Positions 7,847 to 15,579 are shown, counted from the stretch's first letter. The stretch is DNA of 18,410 nucleotides from JACKOD01 sp041591635 (GCA_041591635.1 JBFHRO010000043.1:1-18410); one strand, 5' to 3'. The notes: generated by a model not told the origin, from the letters alone. A program made the numbers and translations.

Positions 7847-7903
7847 ATTCGGTGCTCAAGGTGACTCGTCCGTAACTGGCGAGGCGTCTGGTGTGCTGAC
7901 AGG

Positions 7904-7935
7904 GAGTCACTGGCGCTTTTGTCGCTGGTCGCCAG
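7904..7935. repeat. Inverted repeats in the secretion-ATPase leader
   Basis: CTGGCG (7910-7915) pairs with CGCCAG (7930-7935). Overlapping it, GTGACTC (7861-7867) pairs perfectly with GAGTCAC (7904-7910). The two stems share position 7910 and would lie in the 5' leader if transcription starts near 7948. They may be folded-leader elements or operator half-sites. Confidence 0.35.
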
Positions 7936-7954
7936 AACTGCCGGAACTCTGCCC

Positions 7955-7981
7955 AGTATAGCGGATGATTGGTGCATTCAA
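7955..7981 (-). promoter_or_regulatory. Possible promoter for the secretion-ATPase gene
   Basis: Read on the minus strand, TTGAAT (7981-7976) and TATACT (7960-7955) resemble -35 and -10 boxes. The -10 is strong (5 of 6), but the 15-base spacer is short. The transcript would begin near 7948, giving a leader of about 100 bases. Confidence 0.4.
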
Positions 7982-8033
7982 GGTGTAAAGGGATGTGCGG
8001 GGACATCTCAGGCGCGGCCAGGAGGCATCGCGC

Positions 8034-8393
8034 TTACAGCACCTGGCCCTTCTGGCGTTGCCAGCGAACGTAGTACATGGCACTCAGAAATATCACAACG
8101 CTGGCGCTTGCCATGGTGACCGGTAGCAGGTCACCCTGGGTCAGCCAGGCCTGCACGCTGCTCTCGGTAAAGTAAAGCAGCACCACAAAACACAGCCAGA
8201 TGTAGCTTTTAAGCCGGTTTTTCAGCATGCCGGGCAGCACAATGAGCAAGGGAACCAGTTTGACACTGAGCATGAGGACAATGGCCTTGGCGTTGGCGTC
8301 AAGCGGCGTGGTAACAATCAGCAGTACGAACAGCAGCAGGTAACTGCTCCAGGTAAGCTGGCGGGACAGGCGAATTTTTAGGTCGAGGGTCAC
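8034..8393 (-). CDS. DUF2069 inner membrane protein
   Basis: This 119-residue protein has about four hydrophobic segments (YLLLFVLLIVTTPL, IVLMLSVKLVPLLIVLP, YIWLCFVVLLYFTES, VTMASASVVIFLSAMYYV) and a basic C-terminus. The segment LPGMLKNRLKSYIWLCFVVLLYFTE is the recognisable signature of DUF2069, a small inner-membrane family of unknown function. It starts with GTG at 8393-8391, overlapping the arsC stop in the four bases GTGA. GGAG sits about 11 bases upstream inside arsC, so its translation is probably coupled to arsC. From memory, DUF2069 genes in pseudomonads follow arsC-wrbA; here the wrbA gene is absent between them. Confidence 0.85.
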   Translation of the reverse strand: MTLDLKIRLSRQLTWSSYLLLFVLLIVTTPLDANAKAIVLMLSVKLVPLLIVLPGMLKNRLKSYIWLCFVVLLYFTESSVQAWLTQGDLLPVTMASASVVIFLSAMYYVRWQRQKGQVL

Positions 8394-8749
8394 GGTATCA
8401 GCAGCTCCAGTACTTTCTCGGGTGGGCGGCCAATGACCGCGCGCCCCTTGGCAATCACCACAGGGCGTTCGATCAGTTTGGGTGTGGCTACCATGGCGGC
8501 GATCAGATCGTCCTCGCTCAGCTGTGGGTTATCCAGCCCCAGTGCTTTATACTCCGGCTCTTTGGTTCGCATCAGATCCCGTGCGCCGATGCCCAGGAGG
8601 TCCAGCAGCTGGCGCAGCGTCTGGGCGTCGGGTGGCGTCTCCAGGTACCGCACCTGTACCGGTTCAATGCCTTTGGCTTGCAGCAAGGCCAGGGTTTCGC
8701 GAGACTTTGAGCAGCGCGGGTTGTGATAGATTTGTACCTGATCAGTCAT
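8390..8749 (-). CDS. arsC: ArsC/YfgD-family arsenate reductase (glutaredoxin type)
   Basis: This cytoplasmic thioredoxin-fold protein of 119 residues starts IYHNPRCSKSRETLALL, the motif of the glutathione/glutaredoxin-linked ArsC family, with catalytic Cys13. Conserved Arg-containing segments follow: LMRTKEPEYKALGL and LIERPVVIAKGRAVIGRPPEKV. It resembles E. coli YfgD (same length) more than plasmid ArsC. YfgD-like proteins are common housekeeping members whose arsenate role is not always shown. I chose ATG 8749, where TGGAAA gives a weak ribosome site about 7 bases upstream and the length equals YfgD. ATG 8761 adds four residues (MENA) with no ribosome site. It is divergent from dnaE and is the first gene of a two-gene unit with the DUF2069 gene. 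Confidence 0.9.
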   Translation of the reverse strand: MTDQVQIYHNPRCSKSRETLALLQAKGIEPVQVRYLETPPDAQTLRQLLDLLGIGARDLMRTKEPEYKALGLDNPQLSEDDLIAAMVATPKLIERPVVIAKGRAVIGRPPEKVLELLIP

Positions 8750-8785
8750 AGCATTTTCCATGGGTCAGGGTAAAAAGAGCGCGCC

Positions 8786-8791
8786 ATTCTA
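8786..8791 (-). promoter_or_regulatory. Likely -10 box for the arsC-DUF2069 unit
   Basis: On the minus strand, TTATAGAAT followed by GGCGCGC gives a -10 hexamer TAGAAT (5 of 6) at 8791-8786. No good -35 lies 16-18 bases upstream. Transcription would begin near 8779, about 30 bases before ATG 8749. No clear promoter for dnaE was seen in the rest of this divergent gap. Confidence 0.4.
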
Positions 8792-8902
8792 TAAGAAAAG
8801 TGCTCAGGGATCATCCCGGCCCCGAGAATTCCCCCTGCCGGTGCAGGTGGCGCGCGCTGCCAGGCATTGTGGTTGCATTTCATTGGTTACACAGGGTGTT
8901 GC

Positions 8903-11900
8903 ATGTCTATACCTTTTGTTCATTTACGTATTCACAGTGAATTTTCGCTGGTTGATGGTTTGGTTCGCATCAAGCCCTTGATGGGCAAGCTGGCGGGCAT
9001 GACTATGCCGGCGGTAGCACTGACCGATCAATCCAATATGTGTGCTTTGGTCAAATTCTACAAAGCGGCCATGGCTAACGGCATCAAGCCCATCGTGGGC
9101 GTGGATATCTGGCTGGCCAATGAAGACGATGACGAAGCCCCCACACGTTTGACCCTGCTGGCCCGCAATGACCAGGGCTATCGCAACATGACCGAACTGG
9201 TGTCGCGGGGCTTTACCGAAGGACAGCGCCACGGCAAGGCGATTATTGCGCGGCAGTGGCTGGCACAGCAGGCCGAGGGATTGATCGTGCTTTCCGGGGC
9301 CAGCCAGGGTGAGATCGGGCGGGCCTTGCTGGCCGGGAACAATGCCCTTGCGCGCGAGCGCCTCGATTTCTGGATGAAGGTGTTTCCCCAGTCGTTCTAT
9401 CTCGAACTGCAGCGAACCGAACGCCCCGGTGATGAAGACTGCGTGCATGCCAGCGTGGCTCTGGCCGCTGACCTCGGCTGCCCGGTGGTGGCGACCAACG
9501 ATGTGCACTTTCTTGCTCCCACCGACTTCGACGCACACGAGGCGCGGGTGTGCATTCATGACAGTGTTACCCTGGCCGATCCGCGACGGGTGCGGCGTTA
9601 CAGCGAACAGCAATACCTGAAAACCCCGGAGCAAATGCAGGCGCTGTTTGCGGATATTCCCTCCGCCCTCGAAAACACCGTTGAAATCGCCAAACGGTGC
9701 AATGTGAAACTGCAGTTGGGCACCTATTTCTTGCCGAACTATCCGATTCCTGATGGCATGACCATGGATGAGTTCTTTCGCAAGGTGTCTTACGATGGCT
9801 TGGAGGAGCGGCTGAAGTTCATCCTCAAACCCGATCAGCCCGATTACACCCAGCGCCGGGCCCAGTACACCGACCGGCTCAAATTCGAGCTGGATATCAT
9901 CATTCAAATGGGGTTTCCCGGTTACTTTCTGATCGTTATGGACTTTATCCAGTGGGCCAAAAATCACGGTATTCCCGTGGGCCCCGGCAGGGGGTCCGGT
10001 GCTGGCTCGGTGGTCGCCTGGGTGCTGAAAATCACCGATCTGGACCCGCTGCAATACGACTTGCTGTTCGAGCGCTTTCTTAATCCCGAGCGGGTGTCCA
10101 TGCCCGACTTCGATGTGGATTTCTGCATGGACGGGCGTGATCGGGTGATCGCCTATGTGGCCGACACCTATGGCCGCGAAGCGGTTTCGCAGATCATCAC
10201 CTTCGGCACCATGGCAGCCAAGGCGGTAGTGCGGGACGTGGCGCGGGTGCTGGGTAAATCCTATGGCCTGGCAGACAGGCTGTCGAAAATGATTCCCTTT
10301 GAGGTGGGCATGACGCTGGCCAAAGCCATCGAGGTCGAGCCGGCACTGAAGGAGTTTGTCGAAAAGGATGAGGAGGCGCAGGAAATCTGGGAAATGGCGC
10401 TCAAACTGGAGGGGGTGACCCGTAACGTGGGCAAGCACGCCGGCGGGGTGGTTATTGCGCCAACCAAGCTGACCGACTATTCACCCATCTACTGTGACGC
10501 CCAGGGCGACGGACTGGTTACCCAGTTTGATAAAGGGGACGTAGAAGAAGCCGGGTTGGTGAAATTCGATTTCCTGGGGCTGCGCACCCTCACCATCATC
10601 GATTGGGCATTGGCCATGATCAATCCCAAGCGCCTTGCTGCGGGACTTGAACCCATCGACATCAATGCGATTGCGCTTGATGATGTGCCTTCCTACAAAA
10701 TGCTGAAAAAAGCCGAAACCACCGCGGTATTTCAGCTCGAATCCCGCGGCATGAAAGACCTGATCCGACGCCTGCAGCCCGACAATATTGAAGACATGAT
10801 TGCCTTGGTGGCCTTGTTTCGTCCGGGGCCGCTGGAGTCAGGGATGGTGGATGATTTCATCAACCGCAAGCACGGACGGGCCGCGGTAGCCTATCCGCAC
10901 CCGGATTTTGAACACCTGAGCCTGAAAACCATCCTTGAGCCAACCTATGGCGTCATCGTGTATCAGGAACAGGTCATGCAGATCGCCCAGACGCTGGCGG
11001 GCTACACCCTGGGGGGCGCGGATCTGTTGCGCCGGGCGATGGGCAAGAAGAAGCCCGAGGAAATGGCCAAACAGCGCGAGATTTTCCGCGAGGGCGCGAT
11101 CAAGCAGGGCGTTGATCCCGATCTGGCAATGAAAATCTTTGATCTGGTAGAAAAGTTCGCCGGATATGGCTTCAACAAATCGCACTCGGCCGCCTATGCC
11201 CTGGTGTCGTATCAGACGCTCTGGCTCAAAGCCCATTACCCGGCCGAGTTTATGGCGGCGGTACTGACGGCCGATATGCAAAACACCGACAAGGTGGTCA
11301 CGCTGGTGGAAGAGTGCCGGCGCATGAAGCTCACGCTGGTGCTGCCCGATGTCAACATTGGCGCCTACACCTTTACCGTGGATGAACAGGGTCGCATCGT
11401 CTATGGGCTGGGGGCAATCAAGGGGCTGGGCGAGGGGCCGGTTGAAAGCATTATCGAGGCCCGTCAGCAGGGCGGTGCTTTCAAGCACCTGTTTGATCTG
11501 TGTGACCGGGTGGATTTGCGCAAGGTGAACAAACGTGCCCTTGAAGCCATCATCAAAGCTGGCGCCATGGACAGCATCGGGCCCAGCCGCGCCCGGTTGA
11601 TAGCAAGTATTGAAGAGGCCGTGCGCCGGGCCGGGCAGAATTCGCGTAATCAGTCGGCGGGTATGGACGATCTGTTTGGTGAGGTTTTGGCCGACGAAAC
11701 CGAGGATGTGTATGCCGCCACGCAAGGGATTCAGGAATGGAGTGAAAAAGAGCGTTTGGGGCTGGAGAAGGAAACCCTCGGGCTATTTCTCACCGGGCAT
11801 CCCTTTGATGCCTATGAAAAAGAAGTGCGCCAGTTTGCCCGCTCAAGCATTGCCGATCTCAAACCCAACAAAAACGGCACTGTCATTGCCGGCCTGGTGG

Positions 11901-12394
11901 TGGCGGTTCGCCTGATGAAAAACAAAAAAGGCCAAAACATGGCGTTTGTGACGCTGGATGACCGCAGCGCCCGAGTAGAAGTGAGCTTTTTCAGTGAGGC
12001 TTACGAGGCTTATCACAATTTTCTGGTCAAAGATAACGTGCTCATCATTGAAGGCGAGGTGAGTTACGACAACTACTCCGAAACCAATAAAATGCGTGCC
12101 GATCATGTGTTCGACGTGCTGGCGGCGCGCTTGCGCTATGCCAAGGCGTTGCGTCTGACGGTGGGGGCCGAGCAGTTTGACAAGCGTTTTGTCGATGAAC
12201 TGGCTGGCTGCCTGCGCCCTTGGTGCTGTGTTGCCAATGAAACCGGATGCAAGGCGCTGGTGCACTACCGGTGCTGCGATGCGGCGGTGGATATCGAGTT
12301 AGGAGCGGCGTGGCGGGTCAAACCGGCTGATGAAATGCTGCATGCGCTCAGGCATAAACTGGGCAGCAAAAATGTTTCTTTGGTTTATGAGTAA
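8903..12394 (+). CDS. dnaE: DNA polymerase III subunit alpha
   Basis: This is the replicative polymerase catalytic subunit, 1163 residues (E. coli 1160). It starts MSIPFVHLRIHSEFSLVDGLV, aligning with the E. coli N-terminus; a longer in-frame start at 8867 adds 12 residues (MWLHFIGYTGCC) that are not conserved. The order is PHP domain (about 1-280), polymerase core with GPGRGSGAGS, catalytic Asp pair in PDFDVDF (D402, D404), third Asp in VKFDFLG, FRPGPLESGMVDDFI, KSHSAAYALVSYQT, then HhH, OB fold (GLVVAVRLMKNKKGQNMAFVTLDDRSARVEV) and the C-terminal tau-binding region. The beta-clamp motif is near residues 921-925, MDDLF, where E. coli has QADMF. It is divergent from arsC. Upstream lpxB/rnhB, usual in pseudomonads, are missing. 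Confidence 0.99.
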   Translation: MSIPFVHLRIHSEFSLVDGLVRIKPLMGKLAGMTMPAVALTDQSNMCALVKFYKAAMANGIKPIVGVDIWLANEDDDEAPTRLTLLARNDQGYRNMTELVSRGFTEGQRHGKAIIARQWLAQQAEGLIVLSGASQGEIGRALLAGNNALARERLDFWMKVFPQSFYLELQRTERPGDEDCVHASVALAADLGCPVVATNDVHFLAPTDFDAHEARVCIHDSVTLADPRRVRRYSEQQYLKTPEQMQALFADIPSALENTVEIAKRCNVKLQLGTYFLPNYPIPDGMTMDEFFRKVSYDGLEERLKFILKPDQPDYTQRRAQYTDRLKFELDIIIQMGFPGYFLIVMDFIQWAKNHGIPVGPGRGSGAGSVVAWVLKITDLDPLQYDLLFERFLNPERVSMPDFDVDFCMDGRDRVIAYVADTYGREAVSQIITFGTMAAKAVVRDVARVLGKSYGLADRLSKMIPFEVGMTLAKAIEVEPALKEFVEKDEEAQEIWEMALKLEGVTRNVGKHAGGVVIAPTKLTDYSPIYCDAQGDGLVTQFDKGDVEEAGLVKFDFLGLRTLTIIDWALAMINPKRLAAGLEPIDINAIALDDVPSYKMLKKAETTAVFQLESRGMKDLIRRLQPDNIEDMIALVALFRPGPLESGMVDDFINRKHGRAAVAYPHPDFEHLSLKTILEPTYGVIVYQEQVMQIAQTLAGYTLGGADLLRRAMGKKKPEEMAKQREIFREGAIKQGVDPDLAMKIFDLVEKFAGYGFNKSHSAAYALVSYQTLWLKAHYPAEFMAAVLTADMQNTDKVVTLVEECRRMKLTLVLPDVNIGAYTFTVDEQGRIVYGLGAIKGLGEGPVESIIEARQQGGAFKHLFDLCDRVDLRKVNKRALEAIIKAGAMDSIGPSRARLIASIEEAVRRAGQNSRNQSAGMDDLFGEVLADETEDVYAATQGIQEWSEKERLGLEKETLGLFLTGHPFDAYEKEVRQFARSSIADLKPNKNGTVIAGLVVAVRLMKNKKGQNMAFVTLDDRSARVEVSFFSEAYEAYHNFLVKDNVLIIEGEVSYDNYSETNKMRADHVFDVLAARLRYAKALRLTVGAEQFDKRFVDELAGCLRPWCCVANETGCKALVHYRCCDAAVDIELGAAWRVKPADEMLHALRHKLGSKNVSLVYE

Positions 12395-12402
12395 ACGCAG
12401 CT

Positions 12403-12431
12403 TTGAGCCGGTCAGTCGCGCTTGGTAGAAT
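12403..12431 (+). promoter_or_regulatory. Sigma70-type promoter for yqhA
   Basis: TTGAGC (12403-12408) and TAGAAT (12426-12431) are separated by exactly 17 bases. This is the best-formed promoter in the window (4 of 6 and 5 of 6 consensus bases). It would start transcription near 12438, about 9 bases after the dnaE stop for the -35, so yqhA need not depend on dnaE transcription. Confidence 0.65.
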
Positions 12432-12449
12432 CTGCCCGCCTTTGGGCAG
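12432..12449 (+). other. Short hairpin at the yqhA promoter start region
   Basis: CTGCCC (12432-12437) and GGGCAG (12444-12449) form a 6-base stem with a 6-base loop, right after the -10 box. It lies at the predicted transcript start. It may instead be the dnaE 3' hairpin, but no T-run follows. Confidence 0.4.
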
Positions 12450-12511
12450 GCATGCGCAGGACCGTGGCCTTGCAGTGTTACACCATCTAACTAGCAGGAA
12501 TCAACACCCCT

Positions 12512-13000
12512 ATGGAACGATTCATCGAAAACCTTATGTACTCCGCCCGCTGGTTACTGGCCCCCATTTACCTGGGTCTGAGCCTGGCCGTGATCATGCT
12601 GGGGGTCAAATTCTTTCAGGAGCTGGCCCATGCCATGCCGGTTCTGTTCAGCATCGGCGAGGTGGATCTGGTTCTTTTGACGCTGTCACTGATTGATATG
12701 GCGCTTGTTGGCGGCTTGCTGGTGATGGTCATGATCAGTGGTTACGAAAACTTTGTTTCGCGCATGGATATCGACGATGGCCGGGAAAAGCTTGGCTGGC
12801 TCGGCAAGGTGGACTCGAGCACGCTCAAGCACAAGGTGGCGGCCTCGATTGTGGCGATTTCTTCGATTCATCTGCTCAAAGTCTTCATGAATGCCCAGAA
12901 TATCCCCGATAGCAAGCTTTTCTGGTATGTGGTAATCCATCTCACCTTTGTGACATCCGCGTTTGCCATGGGCTATCTGGACAAAATCAGTCGGCACTGA
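12512..13000 (+). CDS. yqhA: UPF0114 family inner membrane protein YqhA
   Basis: This 162-residue protein matches E. coli YqhA along its length: MERFIENLMYSARWLLAPIYLGLSLAVI, then LVGGLLVMVMISGYENFVSRMDI, KLGWLGKVDSSTLKHKVAASIVAISSIHLLKVFM and WYVVIHLTFVTSAFAMGYLDKISRH. It has about three to four membrane segments. Its function is unknown; it belongs to UPF0114. The start ATG 12512 is supported by the aligned N-terminus (MERF), though AGGA (12496-12499) is rather far. It stands between dnaE and accA behind its own promoter, interrupting a cluster where these two are normally adjacent. Confidence 0.95.
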   Translation: MERFIENLMYSARWLLAPIYLGLSLAVIMLGVKFFQELAHAMPVLFSIGEVDLVLLTLSLIDMALVGGLLVMVMISGYENFVSRMDIDDGREKLGWLGKVDSSTLKHKVAASIVAISSIHLLKVFMNAQNIPDSKLFWYVVIHLTFVTSAFAMGYLDKISRH

Positions 13001-13046
13001 GGCGGCCGGTTTTTTCCGGGTCTGACCATAATTTTGGTTGATCTGG

Positions 13047-13075
13047 TTGGGTTTTGGCGCGATTTGGGCCAGAAT
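13047..13075 (+). promoter_or_regulatory. Possible promoter for accA
   Basis: TTGGGT (13047-13052) and CAGAAT (13070-13075) are 17 bases apart. The hexamers match only 3 and 4 of 6 consensus bases. If used, transcription begins near 13082 and the leader of about 77 bases holds the hairpin at 13093-13121. Confidence 0.3.
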
Positions 13076-13092
13076 ACCGACTCTTGACGATC

Positions 13093-13121
13093 CCCGCAGG
13101 CTCTTGGGTGAACCTGGCGGG
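13093..13121 (+). other. Hairpin in the accA leader
   Basis: CCCGCAGG (13093-13100) pairs with CCT-G-GCGGG (13113-13121), leaving one bulged G and a 12-base loop: eight base pairs, mostly GC. It lies 37 bases before the accA start. E. coli carboxyltransferase is reported to bind its own mRNA, so leader control is possible but unproven here. Confidence 0.4.
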
Positions 13122-13158
13122 AACAGGGGAACTCCATCATCGTTTCGAACAGGTGAAC

Positions 13159-14112
13159 ATGAACGCATATTATCTCGACTTCGAACAACCCATTGTTGAA
13201 CTCGAAGCAAAAATAGAAGAGTTGCGTTTGGTTGGGAATAGCTCTGACCTGAACATCACCGAAGAAATCAATCGCCTCAAATCGAAATGCGTCAGTCTTA
13301 CCGAAAGCATTTATGCCGATTTGAGCGCCTGGGATGTCGCCAGGGTGGCGCGTCATCCCAAGCGACCTTATACCCTCGACTACATCCAGCATATTTTTAC
13401 CGATTTCGATGAGCTCCACGGTGACCGGTTGTATGCCGATGACGCTTCTATTGTTGGCGGCGTGGGGCGACTGGATGATCAGCCCGTCATGATCATTGGG
13501 CATCAAAAGGGGCGTACCGTGCAGGATAAGGTGCGGCGTAATTTTGGCATGCCCAAGCCCGAGGGCTACCGCAAGGCACTGCGGCTGATGGAAATGGCCG
13601 AGCGCTTTCGGATGCCCATTGTCACCCTGATTGATACCCCGGGTGCCTATCCCGGCATCGGAGCGGAGGAGCGGGGGCAGAGTGAAGCCATTGCGCGCAA
13701 TCTGGCGGTGATGTCGCGCCTGAAAACCCCGATCATTTCGACCATCATTGGCGAAGGCGGATCGGGTGGCGCACTTGCCATCGGCGTGTGTGACCAGTTG
13801 TTTATGATGCAGTATTCCACCTACTCGGTCATTTCGCCTGAAGGTTGTGCCTCGATTCTCTGGAAAAGCGCCGAATATGCCGAGCAGGCCGCCGAGGCCA
13901 TGGGCATAGTGGCACAGCGTCTTGAAAGTCTGGGGTTTGTGGATCGCGTCATCAATGAACCTTTAGGCGGCGCCCATCGCAACCACGAGCTGGCATGCGC
14001 CAATCTCAGGGTGGCACTGATGGATGGACTGGAGCAATTGCAGGCTCTGCCTCTTGAGACGCTGGTGGAAGAACGCTACGCCCGCCTGACCTCGTATGAA
14101 CGGTTTTTCTGA
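13159..14112 (+). CDS. accA: Acetyl-CoA carboxylase carboxyltransferase subunit alpha
   Basis: This 317-residue subunit (E. coli 319) works with AccD to move the carboxyl group from biotin-BCCP to acetyl-CoA, the first committed step of fatty-acid synthesis. Aligned signatures are YLDFEQPIVELEAKIEEL at the N-terminus, RHPKRPYTLDYI, MIIGHQKGR, NFGMPKPEGYRKALRLM, IDTPGAYPGIGAEERGQSEAIARNL, IGEGGSGGALAIGV, YSTYSVISPEGCASILWKSAE and PLGGAHRN. I use ATG 13159, with AGGTG just upstream (13151-13155), because it aligns with known starts. An open frame runs upstream to 13054 without conserved sequence. It is followed by tilS 18 bases later. The preceding yqhA gene separates it from dnaE. Confidence 0.98.
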   Translation: MNAYYLDFEQPIVELEAKIEELRLVGNSSDLNITEEINRLKSKCVSLTESIYADLSAWDVARVARHPKRPYTLDYIQHIFTDFDELHGDRLYADDASIVGGVGRLDDQPVMIIGHQKGRTVQDKVRRNFGMPKPEGYRKALRLMEMAERFRMPIVTLIDTPGAYPGIGAEERGQSEAIARNLAVMSRLKTPIISTIIGEGGSGGALAIGVCDQLFMMQYSTYSVISPEGCASILWKSAEYAEQAAEAMGIVAQRLESLGFVDRVINEPLGGAHRNHELACANLRVALMDGLEQLQALPLETLVEERYARLTSYERFF

Positions 14113-14130
14113 TCACTGGCGGGCCTGATC

Positions 14131-15579
14131 TTGGCCCCGCCGTTACCGCCAGGCGTTCTGCAAGCCCTTTCAGCCCAGGAAACCGGGCAGCTGGAAGCAG
14201 CGGTGCTCGCTATTCCGGCCGCATCCCTCAAGGTGGCTTACAGTGGCGGGCTCGATTCCACGCTGCTGCTTCATTTGGCTTGCCTTGTCTGTCGCTGGCG
14301 CGGCCAGCCACTGCCGGTGGCAATTCATGTGCACCATGGCCTGAGTCCCAACGCCGATGCCTGGGTGCGCCATTGCGAGGCGCAATGCCGAATCCTGGGG
14401 GTGTCGTTACTCGTGCGCAAAGTCACCCTGATTCCAGGTGGCAAGGGGACAGAAAACGCCGCCAGGACAGCACGCTATCAGGTATTTGAACAGCTGCTCG
14501 ACGAAGGTGAGGTGCTGCTGCAAGGGCATCACCTGGATGATCAGGCAGAAACCCTGCTGCTACGTCTGATGCGCGGTGCCGGCGTGGAGGGTCTGGCGGG
14601 CATTCCTCGCACCCGGGCCTTGGGTGCGGGTGCTATCTATCGCCCGTTGCTTGATCTGAGCCGGGCGCTGCTGGAGCGTGTCGCCAGGGCCATGGATCTC
14701 TCGTGGATACAGGATGAAAGTAACGCCAGCCTGGAGTATGACCGTAATTTTTTGCGCCACGAAATCCTTCCTCGCCTGGAGCAGCGCTGGCCGGCGGCAC
14801 GTCGACGCCTGGCGGCCAGTGCCGGGCATTGCCGTGAAGCGGCCGAACAGGTGCAGCGGCTGGCCACTGAGGATCTGGCCGCGGTACGTTGCACGGGTAA
14901 ACCGTATCGTCTCGATATTCCCGCCTTGATGCAGCTGAGCACGGCGCGCCAGAATGCCGTTTTGCGGCTGTGGCTGGGGCAGCATGATCTGCCTTTGGCG
15001 ACAGAAAAACTTTTGGCAGAGATTCACCAAAGCCTGATAGCCGCCGAGGCCTCGGCTGCGCCAGAAATACACTGGCAGCAAACGGCCATCAGGCGTTTTC
15101 GCCAGCAACTTTGTCTGGTGCCGCAAAGTCTGGTGCCGCAAACTCGCCTTGGTGCGCCATCGAAAAACCCGGCACAGGGGCTGGTCGTGGATGTTCGATC
15201 CAGTGCGGCTATCAGCTGGGCTGGTCAGTGGTGGCGAGTGACGCAGATCGCGTCCGTAGACAAATCTTCCTCTGGTGCGGATACGAGGAATTCGCCTCTG
15301 TGGTTGCGCCTGCCCCGACCCGGCGAACTGATTCAGTTGCAAGCGCGCTGTGGTGGCGAACGCCTTTCACTACCCGGCGACTCGCATCGACGCAGTCTCA
15401 AACACTGGTTTCAGTCGCATGCAGTGCCCCCGTGGGAGCGCAACCGGGCCCCCTTGATTTACTTTGATCGGCAGCTTGCCGCATTGGCAGGTTTGGTGGT
15501 TTGTGAAGGGTATCAGGCACAACCGGGCGAGCCCGGTTGGCAACTGGTTGTGACAGCGACAGAACAGGTTGATCAATAA
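14131..15579 (+). CDS. tilS: tRNA(Ile)-lysidine synthetase
   Basis: TilS converts C34 of tRNA-Ile(CAU) to lysidine using ATP, which is needed for AUA decoding. The PP-loop ATP site SGGLDS is at residues 38-43. HHLDDQAETLLLRLMRGAGVEGLAGI and DESNASLEYDRNFLRHEILPRL follow; both are family signatures. The C-terminal domain is typical (LPRPGELIQLQARCGGERLSLPGDSHRRSLKHWFQ ... LVVCEGY). The start is uncertain: TTG 14131 is the first usable codon after the accA stop, no ATG exists before the PP-loop, and a GTG at about 14203 would also give a plausible N-terminus (VLAIPAASLKVAYSGG). A 15-base perfect tandem duplication inside the gene repeats LVPQS in the protein. It lies 18 bases after accA, so probably an operon. 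Confidence 0.95.
   Translation: MAPPLPPGVLQALSAQETGQLEAAVLAIPAASLKVAYSGGLDSTLLLHLACLVCRWRGQPLPVAIHVHHGLSPNADAWVRHCEAQCRILGVSLLVRKVTLIPGGKGTENAARTARYQVFEQLLDEGEVLLQGHHLDDQAETLLLRLMRGAGVEGLAGIPRTRALGAGAIYRPLLDLSRALLERVARAMDLSWIQDESNASLEYDRNFLRHEILPRLEQRWPAARRRLAASAGHCREAAEQVQRLATEDLAAVRCTGKPYRLDIPALMQLSTARQNAVLRLWLGQHDLPLATEKLLAEIHQSLIAAEASAAPEIHWQQTAIRRFRQQLCLVPQSLVPQTRLGAPSKNPAQGLVVDVRSSAAISWAGQWWRVTQIASVDKSSSGADTRNSPLWLRLPRPGELIQLQARCGGERLSLPGDSHRRSLKHWFQSHAVPPWERNRAPLIYFDRQLAALAGLVVCEGYQAQPGEPGWQLVVTATEQVDQ
15113..15142 (+). repeat. Perfect 15-base tandem duplication inside tilS
   Basis: GTCTGGTGCCGCAAA occurs twice in a row (15113-15127 and 15128-15142). It adds five residues in frame (LVPQS repeated), in the linker before the C-terminal domain. 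Its perfection suggests a recent slippage event with no loss of frame. Confidence 0.9.

Noticed and set aside
7067..7864. Plus-strand open frame (265 codons) opposite the secretion ATPase
   Set aside because: Antisense shadow. The minus-strand frame carries Walker A/B, Asp and His boxes and zinc cysteines.
8924..10438. Long minus-strand open frame (504 codons) inside dnaE
   Set aside because: It is the antisense shadow of a clearly conserved dnaE. It has no ribosome site, no domain pattern and a shadow-like composition.
10838..11725. Minus-strand open frame (295 codons) in dnaE
   Set aside because: Antisense shadow of the same gene, with no recognisable protein features.
13006..13019. CCGG-TTTTTT-CCGG as a terminator after yqhA
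   Set aside because: The stem is only four pairs, and the T-run is in the loop rather than after the stem.
13054..13158. Longer accA start at 13054
   Set aside because: The extra 35 residues do not match AccA proteins and overlap a leader hairpin; ATG 13159 aligns with known starts and has its own ribosome site.
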